Assembly: GCA_905221605.1 (NCBI GenBank)
Contig: CAJNDS010000173.1
Span: 1-64,000, forward strand
From: Symbiodinium natans
Taxonomy: Eukaryota; Sar; Dinophyceae; Suessiales; Symbiodiniaceae
Length of the DNA stretch: 64,000 nucleotides
Reading direction: 5' to 3'
The notes beneath the pieces were generated by a model, which saw only the letters and a program-made list of their open reading frames with translations, did no database searches and was not told the DNA's origin. Positions 46,401-58,774 of this stretch are shown one piece after another (position 1 is the first letter of the stretch; each line of letters begins with the position of its first letter). Both the position numbers and the translations under genes were made by a program.

Positions 46401-48905
46401 TGGGTGCCGTCCAGGATCTCGACCTCTGGCAACTCTGGCAATTTGAAGGCTTCGGGGCCGGTTAAAGGAAATTCCTCGAGCTGGATAAACTCAACGACAC
46501 CGTCAATCCCCAAGAACTCGCTGCCCTGCAAAGCACCAAAACAGAGGCAACACCGCTCTCTCAGCTCTCTATGGAGGGACTTCCTTACTCTGTCTCCCCA
46601 CATTGCGCCCGAAGACAGAGTGAATGAACAAACTTTGGAATTTCACAGGGTCAAGGGCTTCTCCTAAAAGAATCACAAAGCTGAGCCCGTAGCATCAACG
46701 ACTCTGATACCGTTCGAAGCGATTTCTTGCGGTTCACGTCGGCATGGGGGGCTTGCTTGTTTCAGGATTGCATGCCAAGCCTGGCTTAGATTTGTAAAAA
46801 GGACATTGGAAAATTGATTCTGCTTGAGTTTTAGGCAGGGATTTCTCGTATTCGGAAGCGCAGTTCTGCATGGTCTGGTTTGGTGGCACAAAGAACTTGG
46901 GCCAAAGACCTACACATTCGGAAACACAGTCGGAAACAGATTCGGAAACTGGGAAAGGGGAAAGCGTAAGTAAACTGCAAAAGCTGGGTCTGGCTCAATG
47001 GAACCTTCGGATTCGGTGATTCGCGAAACTGCAACCCTCACATCGCTGTGACTTTCCTCACCTATGCAAGAGCAACAACACTGCATCCTCAACTCCACCC
47101 TTTGCGACGCTGGGCTACTCTGACTTGCTTAGTTGATAGGAAAAAATCCAATCACTTGCTCAAACATCACAGTCGAAAACGATTGGCTCCACAAAATGTG
47201 CGGCGAAAGTGGTCGCAATCCACCAATCGGCGGTGCCGAGGACTATCAGAAGACTGGACCTGGCCGTGATGGCCCAATTGCTGTTTGGCGTTTAGATCCG
47301 ATTGCTCCGATGACTTGCACCACTTGGTCGAACCGTTCCGAGTTCCCCCTTCCTTCCTATTCCGCTCCGAGAGTATCCACAGAACGACTCCATACTTGTG
47401 GCGCGATTTCAGGTTTGGCGCGCATCGTTGACACCGATGCTGCCCCGTGAGCAAGGGCACCAGGGGGTGCCGGCAAGGCACCTGGCGTCCCATTAGTACG
47501 CCGACCAAGGCGACAGCATCGGCTAGACAGATGAGTCTCAAGGATTCAAGTACTGTGGCTGTCCCATCAGGCCAGAAGCAAAAGAAACAGGGAGGATCCT
47601 ACCCTTTCACACCTCCTTGTTGCTACAGCAGCCCCCCCAAGCCGCCGCAGCTCCACTCCCTCCAGCCGCAAGCATGCTAAGCGAACTACCACGGCGACCC
47701 CTTGGTTGCCATACCGCTTGCGTCCACTTGCTCATACTTGCTCTCAACAGCTAGTCATTAACATTTTACAAGTGTTCATTCCTTTCATGGCGCTCTTCAG
47801 GCACCTGGTTGGGTGTGGCCATGGTCTGGGGAGGCTTTGGGAAATGCGTTGCGGGTTGTGGCGCGGGTTGTGGGGCGCTGCACAACACTGTGGCACAACT
47901 ACTTGTTTTTGGCGCTTTATGGCGCTTTGATGCACTTATGTGCAAGCTGGCTTTGGCAAGTGCTGGCAGCCGGGGCCCGGAGGAAAAATTGAATAGAATG
48001 CTAGTGTAGCATCCTGCGATGCAACGGTTGGCATTGTTGGAATCCTAGGCGGTAGCAGGTTCGAAGGGGTTTCCGAAGCCAAGGACAGAGGTTGAACCAA
48101 ACACGACACAGGTCAATGCAAAGTTGCGGTTCGACTTGAGAGCAGGAAACCTTGTAAAGCACTGTGAAGTGAACGGGGATCGCGCCATTACCCGATCAAT
48201 CTCCTTCTGCTTGGTAACATCCATACCGACAAGCTTGGGAGCAATCTTCTCGTTGACGTTCGCCACCGCCTTATGCAGAAATGCGCACCCTGACCCTCGC
48301 AGAGAATCGCAGGTTGCACGGTTGCACGATGTTTGCAGAATGCTGAGCACACCTTGAGCACCCCCTTGCCAAGCAGGCGCTGCTTGTCACCGTCACGAAG
48401 TTCCAGGGCCTCGCCCAGTTCAGCGGCTTTGAAATCAAGAGCCTCCCCCCCGATTTACATCTACTTGCAACATAGACCTTCGACCCCATGACGCGCCACC
48501 TCGTAGATGCCAGTGGAGGCTCCACTCGGCACAGCTGCTCGAAACAGGTGTTCCTGACTTCAAGCATCTCCGAGACGAGAACGAAGATGCGACACGGTTG
48601 CTTGGCGTGTGGCATTTGTCATGAGGTCAACCTGACCGCACAATGCAACCCAAACACGTGCAACGTCGGCCAACCTAAAAAGCTTGTATCCGAATGTACT
48701 GCCAACCAACATGCGCAGCCATGTGTGCAACGAACTTCCGTGTCATTGCCTCGACTGTGGGGTTGCCACGAGAGTCGAAGATCTCTCGCGCCTGAGAGAC
48801 TTACTGTCAAAGCACATCGAACACTTGTGAAAAAAAAGAAGAAAAAAACAGAAGTACTTTGTGAAAACACACTGTTGAAAGCACTTCGCTGACCATGCCG
48901 GTCAT
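40497..48905 (-). CDS. Enolase (2-phosphoglycerate hydratase), ~25 exons
   Basis: Glycolytic enolase. Conserved blocks follow in order: AREIFDSRGNPTVE (~48750-48791), FRAAVPSGASTGIYE (~48512-48560), ALELRDGDKQRLLGKGVLK (~48352-48411), ANVNEKIAPKLVG (~48230), LDGTQNDWGWSK (~46390-46425), LGANAILAVSMAVCRAGAA (~46205-46270), SFNVINGGSHAGN (~45790-45835), QEFMILPVGAKSFREAL (~45650-45715), NVGDE/GGFAPS (GC-donor intron between), MDAIEKSGHKDKV, TDVAASEFYKD (~45100-45145), EGKYDLDFKNPESKSADW (~44080-44130), KYPFVSIED/DPFDQDDWEAY (~42700-42860), IVGDDL, VTNTKRIAKAL, ACNALLLK/VNQIGSI, GWGVMVSHRSGETE/DSFIADLVVGL, QIKTGAPCRSERLAKYNQ, LLRIEEELG and YAGEKFRNPSA with stop at 40497. Metal ligands and the catalytic Lys/His blocks are present, in a plant-like form (NDWGW). 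ATG at 48905 (or 48896) joins exon 2 at 48791. One extra A at 44075-44078 breaks the frame after ADW. Start lies only 63 bases after the GAPDH stop. Confidence 0.93.
43085..43500. repeat. Tandem repeat in enolase intron (GAGTGCCCAAC type)
   Basis: Imperfect units of roughly 22-35 bp built from CCAGAGTCTCCCTGGAGTGC followed by CCAAC, about a dozen copies, preceded by CTCCTCGCCCGGAACTCT units. It lies in the intron between the KYDLDFK and KYPFVSIED exons. Confidence 0.85.
44398..44889 (-). CDS. Secreted Cys-rich protein with four WCxWVP repeats, nested in enolase intron
   Basis: 163 codons, intronless, starting at ATG 44889-44887. MARLFIMFLLQVPAANAWA is a signal peptide. The mature part holds four units of the form W/Y-C-x-W-V-P, ~10-15 residues, then C: at residues 21-36 (WCAWVP), 56-74 (WCRWVPVLAWHYPEGCARC), 105-120 (WCRWVP) and 138-155 (YCEWVPRPAWQFPKGCQNC). 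Conserved Trp, Val-Pro and Cys positions suggest a small disulfide-bonded repeat unit. I do not recognise a named family. It lies wholly within the ~960-bp intron between enolase exons YKD (~45100) and EGKYDLD (~44130), on the same strand. Role unknown; extracellular or lectin-like binding would be a guess. Confidence 0.7.
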   Translation of the reverse strand: MARLFIMFLLQVPAANAWATWCAWVPVPLQKSVNGCTDYLGDSRVDVAGKEGCASWCRWVPVLAWHYPEGCARCGGAALAESRSQLKSAEALSAPQEAHEPLPDWCRWVPPAALQHVASCDGYKRVTPLFSSNCESYCEWVPRPAWQFPKGCQNCEAPVDIIP

Positions 48906-48968
48906 TGCGTGCAAACCCAGGCCTTGATGCTTTGGATCACTGCTGGTGTCGGAATAATACCGTCCACC

Positions 48969-51194
<2,226 letters not shown>

Positions 51195-52372
51195 TTTGAC
51201 CTTGCCAGCCAACGTGGAGCACTTTGAAACCAATGCGCAACAAGCCATAACATATACACACGCTTGGAGTGCCAGCGAGCGACCGATTTTGGTGAGCCCT
51301 TGCGCCAGCAATCCTATGTTGTGAAATCCGCTAGTGCCAGCACAACCTCTTCTGCTGGAGCGAGAGGGGCAACATTGAAGCACTGAGCTGCCATCATATG
51401 CAAAAGCACTCAAAGACGTTCAACATCGTCCTTACGGCAAATTCTTGTGCTACATTACAACCATGGCTGCGCATACCACAGGCAGAGCTGCGAACGGCAC
51501 GGAGCCTTGGGTTACCCCATCGCAAAACTTACAAAATTTACGGTTGCAGCCACAGTACTTGCAGCCTGTCGTTCCTCATTTTGTTTTTTTGTGAGAAAAA
51601 ATCAATCAGTTGTCATTTCTACTATCCATTTCTGACGTGCCAGCCAGCAACCCATCTGGTTTCTGTCAACTGCACGGGCACGAGCGCTGCGCACATAAAC
51701 ACCGAATGACACCGACCAACTCATCCGGGCGCAGCAACTTTACCGCTCACATGGGCTTGCGCCTGTTCTACCCTTCGCAAGTCCCGCGGAATGTGAATCC
51801 TTCACTTTCGGCCATCTACCGGCAACAACTGTTCTGAAAGGTCGCTGTGCAAACCATCAATCCCCTATGTAGTAACTTTACCGGGTTTAAACAAAAAATG
51901 CAGGGTCCGCGACATTGCACCAGACACTTTTCCGCAACAATCGCCCATGCACACGCTCGCCTAGTGGCCCGGGTTGTCCACCGGCAGGCACCCGCTGATT
52001 TAGCAAATTGACCTACTCCCTTGGCCCAAAGTAGGCCTTGCAGCTGTGAGGTAAAGCATCTACTCCCGACGAAAACAAATGTTGGCGTTGAGGCAGCCTC
52101 TCAGGTGGGAGGGTGGGCAAAAAGAAAAGACTCTGTGGTGGTTATATGGGTCGAAGCCGAAGCGGCTGCCGGGGTGTCATGATTCGCACTAACCAAAAGA
52201 TCTGCCCAAGTGAAGCCACCAGTAACCTTCGGCAGCCCTGCTGAATCGTTTTTGTTTTTTACACGGCGATGTTCATGGCACGTGAAGCTGTCAGCCACAT
52301 GGCCAAGTTCCTGCATGCCCGGGGCTGTCCACATCTCATTCTTACTGCAGTGGGCATGCGCAAACCAAAAAC

Positions 52373-52380
<8 letters not shown>
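51195..52380. other. Upstream of GAPDH; no recognised gene
   Basis: No conserved coding segment seen. No exact copy of the 22-nt spliced leader occurs; trans-splice acceptor sites cannot be singled out by eye. Confidence 0.4.
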
Positions 52381-52427
<47 letters not shown>

Positions 52428-52469
52428 GTGAGTGAGTGAGTGAGTGAGTGAGTGAGTGAATGAGTGAGT
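52381..52469. repeat. (AG)n then (GTGA)n microsatellite
   Basis: (AG)22 at 52381-52424 followed by about eleven GTGA units with one GAAT variant. Confidence 0.95.
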
Positions 52470-52540
52470 ATATAAACCCCTGCCGCGTGTGGTCTGCAGC
52501 GTTCATTACAGTCTGCGTTGGGTCATTTGCAATAATTTAA

Positions 52541-52722
52541 CCTACTACCTACTACCTGCTACCTACTACCTACTACCGACTACCTACTACGTACTACCTA
52601 CTACCTACTACCTACTACCTGCTACCTACTACCTACTACCTACTACCGACTACCGACTACCGACTACCGACTACCGACCTACTTCCTACGACCTACTACC
52701 TACGACCTACTACGACCCTGGG
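52541..52722. repeat. Heptanucleotide array (ACCTACT)n
   Basis: About 25 units of ACCTACT, with ACCTGCT, ACGTACT and a block of five successive ACCGACT units. It ends in diverged ACCTACG units before 52725. Confidence 0.95.
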
Positions 52723-53591
52723 GGAAACGTCCAAAGCAGGCTACTTGGGTAAAGCTTGGCTTTGCGCAGTCACTCGGTCTGCCGATTGTTTCCTTGCTCC
52801 ACACGCAAGTCCCGGATCACAGCGCAGTCGATCCCGACTCGATCGGTACTCAAGAGCTCGCAAAACCTCGCTGCACAGCTGCAGTACGTTAACAAGCACT
52901 ATGGCGGGTTCGTTGCCTTTGGCTATTAGCTCAGCTACACAAACTGCTTTGAGCTACGACCTAAAGTTTGAGACCTTTGAGTGTCCACAGCTGCAGTCGG
53001 GTTGACGTGAAGCTGTACAAAAGCAAGAGCAAACGACATGCAACTGCTACGTCACTGCATCACATGCTACAGTGATGCTGCTGCAAAATGCAACCCACAC
53101 ACAGCACGAAGCGACGGGACATGTCTCTATCACACAAGCACAGCCGCTTCCAGCAGCTCCGGATTTTAAAGAGACATGGATCCCCGAGTCCGTGCAAACG
53201 GCGACATGAAGACAGGCTAACCTACGGGCTACCACCTGCTCATAACGCGCGCTCAGCTCAGCTCGAGGACGGGCGATCTTGGCCTTTTGGCGGCCCTTTC
53301 TCGCGAAGCCTACGCCTCGGCTCAAAGTTCAACTTTGCGGGGACTGATCGCTCCCGCAAATCAGCGAACCAAGCCTTGTAGGTCTCCACACGAGGGTCTC
53401 CCTCGGCTTCTGCTGTTCCTTAGCGCATGACCATTTCGAAATTACATCTGCCCGCGCGTGTATAATTATGCTCGCGGTTTGCCCACGGTCACTAAGAGCG
53501 TTTTAGCGTGTGTCGGGGGTAGATGAGCAACAATGGTTTCCCCGATATAACGTGGACTTCTACACCAGACTCCCTTATATGTGGCAACGAG

Positions 53592-53866
53592 TCAACGAGT
53601 CGTTACAAGACCGACTGTTCTTCTCATCAACGAGCAAGAGGTCTTTGGCTCCAGCCTCGGAGCCCCGGACGCCGTGGCCATAACGACGACTGGATTTCTG
53701 TCCCCCGTGGCAACACCGGCCTGAGAATTCGTTCCCGGTGTGATGTCGCGCACCATATACTCGAGCCACTCGCTGTCGGGAAGGAGGGTTACGGCGGTTA
53801 CGGAACATACGCCAGGATTGAAAACCACCGGCGCCTTGTTTTGCGCTGCCTGGCGCAACGCACGTT
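53592..53866 (-). pseudogene. Left part of the ORF interrupted by the YR element
   Basis: Reads in from the element boundary (core 53862-53866) as an Ala/Gln/Arg helix followed by a protein-like segment containing VTLLPDSEWLEYMVRDITPG, ending at TGA 53592-53594. Its frame is the exact continuation of 62936-63007 if the element is removed keeping one copy of the 5-bp core. The rebuilt frame has 114 codons. Host protein unknown; it may itself belong to an older mobile element. Confidence 0.55.
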
Positions 53867-54035
53867 CTATAAACTAGTTGTGCTTGCTAGCGGTATAGCC
53901 GGAGGCTTCAAAAGGCAGCGAGCTTCGCTCCACGCTTTGTTTTCTCTGGAGTGCCGGAAATCCTCACCAACATCCACTCGAGGAGACAACAAACGATGCA
54001 CAAAGAAGGTTGATGGGTGGGACCATATTACCCCA
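53862..54035. repeat. Split direct repeat B2 (174 bp)
   Basis: Terminal repeat of the YR element. By eye it is identical to 54491-54664. Begins with the core ACGTT and ends at CCCCA before sequence diverges. Confidence 0.9.
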
Positions 54036-54398
54036 CCCATGACAGACCGAAGCTGAACTTGACCAACACAAGCAAAGAACGGTAAATGATTTAGGCGCAC
54101 ACCACATCTCTCCGGTCATGAGAACATGATGCAAAGTAAAAAGTGGCCTGTACGGAGTAAACATGACCAGCCAGCTTTTTTGGCCGCCCATACGACAACA
54201 TGACTGTGCAGATGTGAACCGAGAAGTCCATATGGACCTGCTGCAAAAGAACTGCCCTACAAGTGAGACTACCTGGTGACACTGCTTGTTTGCTACGGCC
54301 CGCCCCGAGAGCCCACTTTCTTGTAACGAGGTCTTGAATGTTCTTCTGGCCAGTGCCGGTGAGACGAGGGCCCCAAAGCCTGGGGTGGGTGGGTGTGG
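54036..54398. other. Unique spacer between repeats B2 and A2
   Basis: 363 bp between the two terminal repeats. No ORF of note. In the element's own direction this is 3' untranslated sequence. Confidence 0.6.
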
Positions 54399-54495
54399 AA
54401 AAACTTGACTTTCTCGCTAGCAAGCACCACTCTAGAGCCAAAATGACGCACGAACATAGTTTATAAAACATACATGAACAAGTACATGATACGTT
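54399..54495. repeat. Split direct repeat A2 (97 bp)
   Basis: Matches 62844-62940 at 96 of 97 positions. The one difference is an A for T at 54434, inside the spliced-leader-like segment. Ends in the ACGTT core shared with B1. Confidence 0.9.
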
Positions 54496-54664
54496 CTATA
54501 AACTAGTTGTGCTTGCTAGCGGTATAGCCGGAGGCTTCAAAAGGCAGCGAGCTTCGCTCCACGCTTTGTTTTCTCTGGAGTGCCGGAAATCCTCACCAAC
54601 ATCCACTCGAGGAGACAACAAACGATGCACAAAGAAGGTTGATGGGTGGGACCATATTACCCCA
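54491..54664. repeat. Split direct repeat B1 (174 bp)
   Basis: Copy of 53862-54035, overlapping A2 by the 5-bp core 54491-54495. B1 plus A2 reproduce the junction of a circularised element. Confidence 0.9.
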
Positions 54665-54706
54665 AACCAAACTACCCAGCAACCTCGCCCCAGAAAAACC
54701 CCAAAC

Positions 54707-56392
54707 CTATGTGAGGTTGTTCGGCACTCCTCTGCTCCGCACAGACCATGGAAGGTGAGCCCCTTCGGGGAAAACAGAAATTTGTGGACGAGGCAACCAA
54801 AGGGCCTCGAGTGACAGCCGCACTCTGTCCTTTTCAAGGCAATCAGGGGGAATCTCATATTCAGCAGGACGAGATAAGGCATCCGCCTTCACGTTGCGTT
54901 CCCCAGAGATGTGTTTTACATCCAGCGTTGTTCTATGTACAGCTGCTAGCAAAGAGATCCTTTCTAGGAAAAAACAGAGAGGCCGAGCGGTGGAGAAGGA
55001 AGCGTTCACACCTGCTTCTGCACCTGTGTTGTCTGATGCGGAACGTAGTTGCAAGGGGATTCTGGCGCAAGGTAAAAGAGACGATGTTGCCAAGATCAGC
55101 GCTCCTTGGGCGAGCGCTTCATAGCAAGCAATATCAAGCTGCATGTCTGCTTGCACAAGAATCTCAAGGGCCCTGAAGGCATTGTAGGGAAAACTTTCGC
55201 GAAACCAACGCTGGCCTATCGTGGGGTGAGAAACGTACCCACCAATGCAACACATCGAGCCATGCGCACTTGCATCTGCTCTTGCCTCAAAGGATGCATT
55301 GCCTAAGGGGCGCATGCTGCAAAATGGGCACATATGCAAAAGCCAGTGTTCAAACAAACCCAAAATGCGCACTGACTCGGGGCTCAACTTGCGCTTTGAG
55401 CTTGATTGACTTGACACGCGCATCCAAACCCGCCTGTCTGTAATGCGCACTCGATCCAAGTCAGACAAAGTTGACAAATCCTGATGGCGAACTGACAAGA
55501 GTGTGCTGTGGAGCGGAATTGCTGTACCTGGAGGGACTGATTTGAACTGCAGGGAGTCCGTCAAGTGATAACGAAGCTGTGGCCAAACATCTGGGGCCAC
55601 CGAGTAGTTGGTAGCAGCTGGGCTAAAAAGATCATGATAGAAGGTGTACAAAAGCGACTTCATTGTCGGAAAAAGGTGCGCAGCCCAAAGAGCAAGCCCG
55701 ACAAACCTCTCCAAATCCTTGCGTGAAATTTTCGGACTACGCTGAAGATCTTGAACCATCCCCAAAAGTTTTAACCGTTTCTCCTCTGCAAGCGAAACTA
55801 CCCCGGAAGTGTAACAAAAACACCACCCTATCCAATGAACTCGTGAGCTGACTTGAAGTTTCTTCCAATTCAAAGGTACCCCCAGAACCTGGAGGAAGAG
55901 GCAGATCATTGCCCCTGTTGCTGGCAGGACGCCTTCCGCCTGGGAAAACAAGTAGTCGTCCACAAACAAATGGCCTGCATGGCTGAACCAAATCAAGATA
56001 TGTAACAACCGAAGGAGGCAGGAGCCTAAGCGCCCCCACCAATGCTGTGCAAAGACCGCCCCGAATGGGGCCACGCGATAGAAGTACAGGGAATCTGCAA
56101 AAGCGAAACCCAGGAGACCTTGCTCTGACTCCTTGACAACACAGCGTTTGTGAGCACTTTTGACATCAAGAGATATGGCAGCTTGCCGCGAGCGAGTGCC
56201 CCGAAGGGGAAAACAGTGCATCACGTCCCTCACTGATGGCATGTGCTGGACTTCCGGAACGCTGCAACTTGCATTCGTGCCACAAACTGAGTTATCTAAG
56301 ACCAACCTTTCCGATCGATTTGGCGCACGGACCACTGATAACTTCCCCATCGCCAGTGCACCAATTCTGCATGTGGATGGAAAGAGAAACAT
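54707..56392 (-). CDS. Reverse transcriptase - RNase H of the YR element
   Basis: 561-codon open frame. RT: RLVLDNSVCGTN leads into the fingers, ISLDVKSAHK is motif A (Asp76), FYRVAPFGAVFAQHWW is motif B-like, and HLFVDDYLFSQ is the catalytic VDD box (Asp145-146). LNWKKLQ and IGWCF follow as motifs D/E. RNase H: DASAHGSMCCIGGYV (Asp373), YEALAQGA (Glu425), SDNTGAEAGVN (Asp454) and HISGERNVKADALSRP (Asp504) supply the four acidic residues in the usual order. The N-terminal RT part overlaps the end of the preceding frame near 56292-56392, so RT is probably made by frameshifting or the copy carries an indel. DIRS/Ngaro-type RT-RH fits with the flanking tyrosine recombinase. Confidence 0.9.
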   Translation of the reverse strand: MFLFPSTCRIGALAMGKLSVVRAPNRSERLVLDNSVCGTNASCSVPEVQHMPSVRDVMHCFPLRGTRSRQAAISLDVKSAHKRCVVKESEQGLLGFAFADSLYFYRVAPFGAVFAQHWWGRLGSCLLRLLHILIWFSHAGHLFVDDYLFSQAEGVLPATGAMICLFLQVLGVPLNWKKLQVSSRVHWIGWCFCYTSGVVSLAEEKRLKLLGMVQDLQRSPKISRKDLERFVGLALWAAHLFPTMKSLLYTFYHDLFSPAATNYSVAPDVWPQLRYHLTDSLQFKSVPPGTAIPLHSTLLSVRHQDLSTLSDLDRVRITDRRVWMRVSSQSSSKRKLSPESVRILGLFEHWLLHMCPFCSMRPLGNASFEARADASAHGSMCCIGGYVSHPTIGQRWFRESFPYNAFRALEILVQADMQLDIACYEALAQGALILATSSLLPCARIPLQLRSASDNTGAEAGVNASFSTARPLCFFLERISLLAAVHRTTLDVKHISGERNVKADALSRPAEYEIPPDCLEKDRVRLSLEALWLPRPQISVFPEGAHLPWSVRSRGVPNNLT

Positions 56393-58753
56393 CCTCCAGG
56401 TTCTCCTTCTGATTCGGCCAAAAACAATTTGACACCGGGATATCGTTGTTATACCCTGTGGGGACGCCTTGCAAAAGGGATTTGCAAAGACTCACATCCG
56501 GATCACCACCAAAACAGGCAAGTGCCTCAAGCGCATGCAGATGCAAAGGTTGATGCTCACGGACCTCCCATGTATTTGCATCCGTTGCCACACCTAGGCA
56601 GGAGAAGAAGTCTTTGCGCGCATCTTGCACCTCCAGTTCGGAGAAAAGGGGCTCAGGATTAGGCCAAGTGGCTTTAGCAAGCAGGCGTTTGGGGCCTTGC
56701 ATGTCACAAACTTTCCCCAAAAGGTATGTCCTAAGATTTTTTAGCTTATCCTGGCTTAATGGAGTGCTCCAATCCCCACAAGAGTGGCGACCTGCCCCAT
56801 CGTGGATCACCCACGGTCCAACGTCCAGGGCCTTGACAGGTACCAAAGCCGATGCTGTGGCAAGGGTGTGTTCGATCTGTGCACCTGCAAGAAGCGGCCT
56901 GATGTGCAACGCGAATTCGGCAGCCAGGCATTCAGGGTATTTAGCCGTCTTACGGCTTCTGAACGAACCATCACTCTCACGTCCCTGCACGGACTCGTGA
57001 GCATTGCGTCCGTGCTGACACGTCTGCCCCATCTCCGAGAGGGCTTGAAAGCTCGATGCAAACAGCCAGGTTTTTGCCCAGTTCTCCCCAAATGCACAGG
57101 CTGGAAGAACAATGAGAGCTGTGGACCCACAATGCAACCAGCCTTGAACGCAGGCTTCATCCCAGGACATGGCACCTGATGGTTGCTCCAAATGGCCATG
57201 GCCCCGGCCCCATGGACGACTTGAAGACATTTGCATGCCCTGAAAAGCATCTCGTGACTTGTTTGTATACGAGCCTGAGCTGATGGGTGCAAATTCTCCA
57301 GGCCCCCTAGCTGGGTTGGGGTGCGGATGGCAAAAGGTGGACCTCCAAAGAGCTTCAGTCTGGAGTATTCTGAGCAGCAGGGAAATGCCGCACAATACCC
57401 CACAACCCCTGAGCCACAGATGAACAACAGTTGCTCGAAAAAGGTATTATCGAAAATGTCCATGCTGCTATCCAACAGGATATCAACTGCCAGTGTTGGG
57501 AACCCTAACTCCTGCACTGCTGATGACAGAGGCTTCTCCGCACCCGAACAAATGTCCAGGAAGATCCTTGAAGACTGCTGCAGCGCTGAGTGATTTAGGG
57601 CAGGCGAAGATGGTGGTGGCCGAGGCGTTTGGGGCTGCAGGATCAAGCTGTGGTTAACAAACCCCTTTGGAGAAGGTTTTCCCCAATTGACCCCCGAAGA
57701 AGGAAGTGGCTCCTGGGTGGGAGGGCAATTTACAGGTTTAGGGGTCGGTGTCGGGGGGATATTCCGTGGCTGGGGCCAAGGGAATCCGAGATCTCGAAGT
57801 GTATCGCCTGACACACCTGGGAGGGTAAAGGCCGTCAGCACCCAGCGATCACCAAGCCATGGTTGGGTGCAATGCCATAGGTGCACTGGGAACTTAAATG
57901 GCTCATGATGCGTTCTGACGATCTTCCCCATGAGAGTCACCCCAAGCTTGGGAATGAACTGAGGCACAGTGCCTGCTTGATCCTCTATCCAAAGACCTCC
58001 ATCCGAGTACGAACCTATACCCACTGTCAAGTTTGACGACCCCGGCAAATTTGCTGTGTCCTTGTGCGGGGACGTCAGGATATTCCTGCTGACACACAAG
58101 GCATTCCAGGTCTCACCTGGGAACAGTTGGCACAGGAAACCATTAAGGCTTGCACACAATTTTGGCAGTGCATCTGTAACTGAAGAGCGGGCAGAAGGAT
58201 TACCTATGCGCACCCCAAAGTTCCAGTAGCCCGATTCCCCCGGAGCCGCTGAAGTAACGCTCCTGGCGGGAAGAACGCGTGGAGGCCAAGAGGCCGACAG
58301 TAACGCCTGAAGACAGGACTGGAAGTCGTGTATGCATGAAGAACTTTCTTCTGCCACGTGTGTAACACCCACCTGCCCGGGTGTTACTGCATCACTGGAA
58401 AGACCAGGTGTGTTGCTTACGACTTGACCCAACACGGGTTGTGAAGGAATGTTGCCCCGAGGACATTGCATTGCTGGCAACGACACAGGCCCAGCGTTTC
58501 GCTCCAACAAGGAGGCCGATTTGGGAGTGGCATGTACGGGCTCGGATTGCCGAGCTGCAGGCTGGACATCATATCCAGCGACACGGCTTGCACCTGCCTG
58601 GTGCTTTGCTGCATGAGGCTGTGATGGTGATACTGACATACAAGACGATGAAGGGTTTGAATGAACCGGCTCAGCATGAGCGTGCAAAGAAAGCGGGGCA
58701 GCTGGGGGTGATACTTCTGTAGACGGCATATCTGAATTCGGGGATTTCTGCAA
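56292..58753 (-). CDS. 2OG-Fe(II) dioxygenase-like and C5-methyltransferase-like polyprotein region
   Basis: Two frames, 56807-58753 and 56292-57395, that continue one another after a single-base break near the CCCC at 57202-57205. First frame: a Pro/Ser-rich head, then residues ~170-320 with ILTSPHKDTANLPG (His230-x-Asp232), GIGSYSDGGLWIED, and HLWHCTQPWLGDRWVLTAFT (His294, Arg303). This HxD...H...R pattern is that of 2OG-Fe(II) dioxygenases such as AlkB and TET/JBP. Then FLDICSGAEKPLSSAVQELG (motif I-like, 398-417) and YCAAFPCCSEYS (motif IV-like Pro-Cys, 453-464) resemble C5-cytosine methyltransferases. The second frame carries HLEQPSGAMSW, FGENWAKTWLFASSF and FRSRKTAKYPECLA, conserved-looking blocks of the same domain. 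Domain calls rest on motifs only. Confidence 0.6.
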
Positions 58754-58774
58754 CGGCCCAGGGATTGGGGCTAA

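Noticed and set aside
53523-54056. Plus-strand frame of 177 codons across the left end of the element
   Set aside because: Half of it is the terminal repeat B2; the minus-strand frame at the same place is the one that continues across the element.
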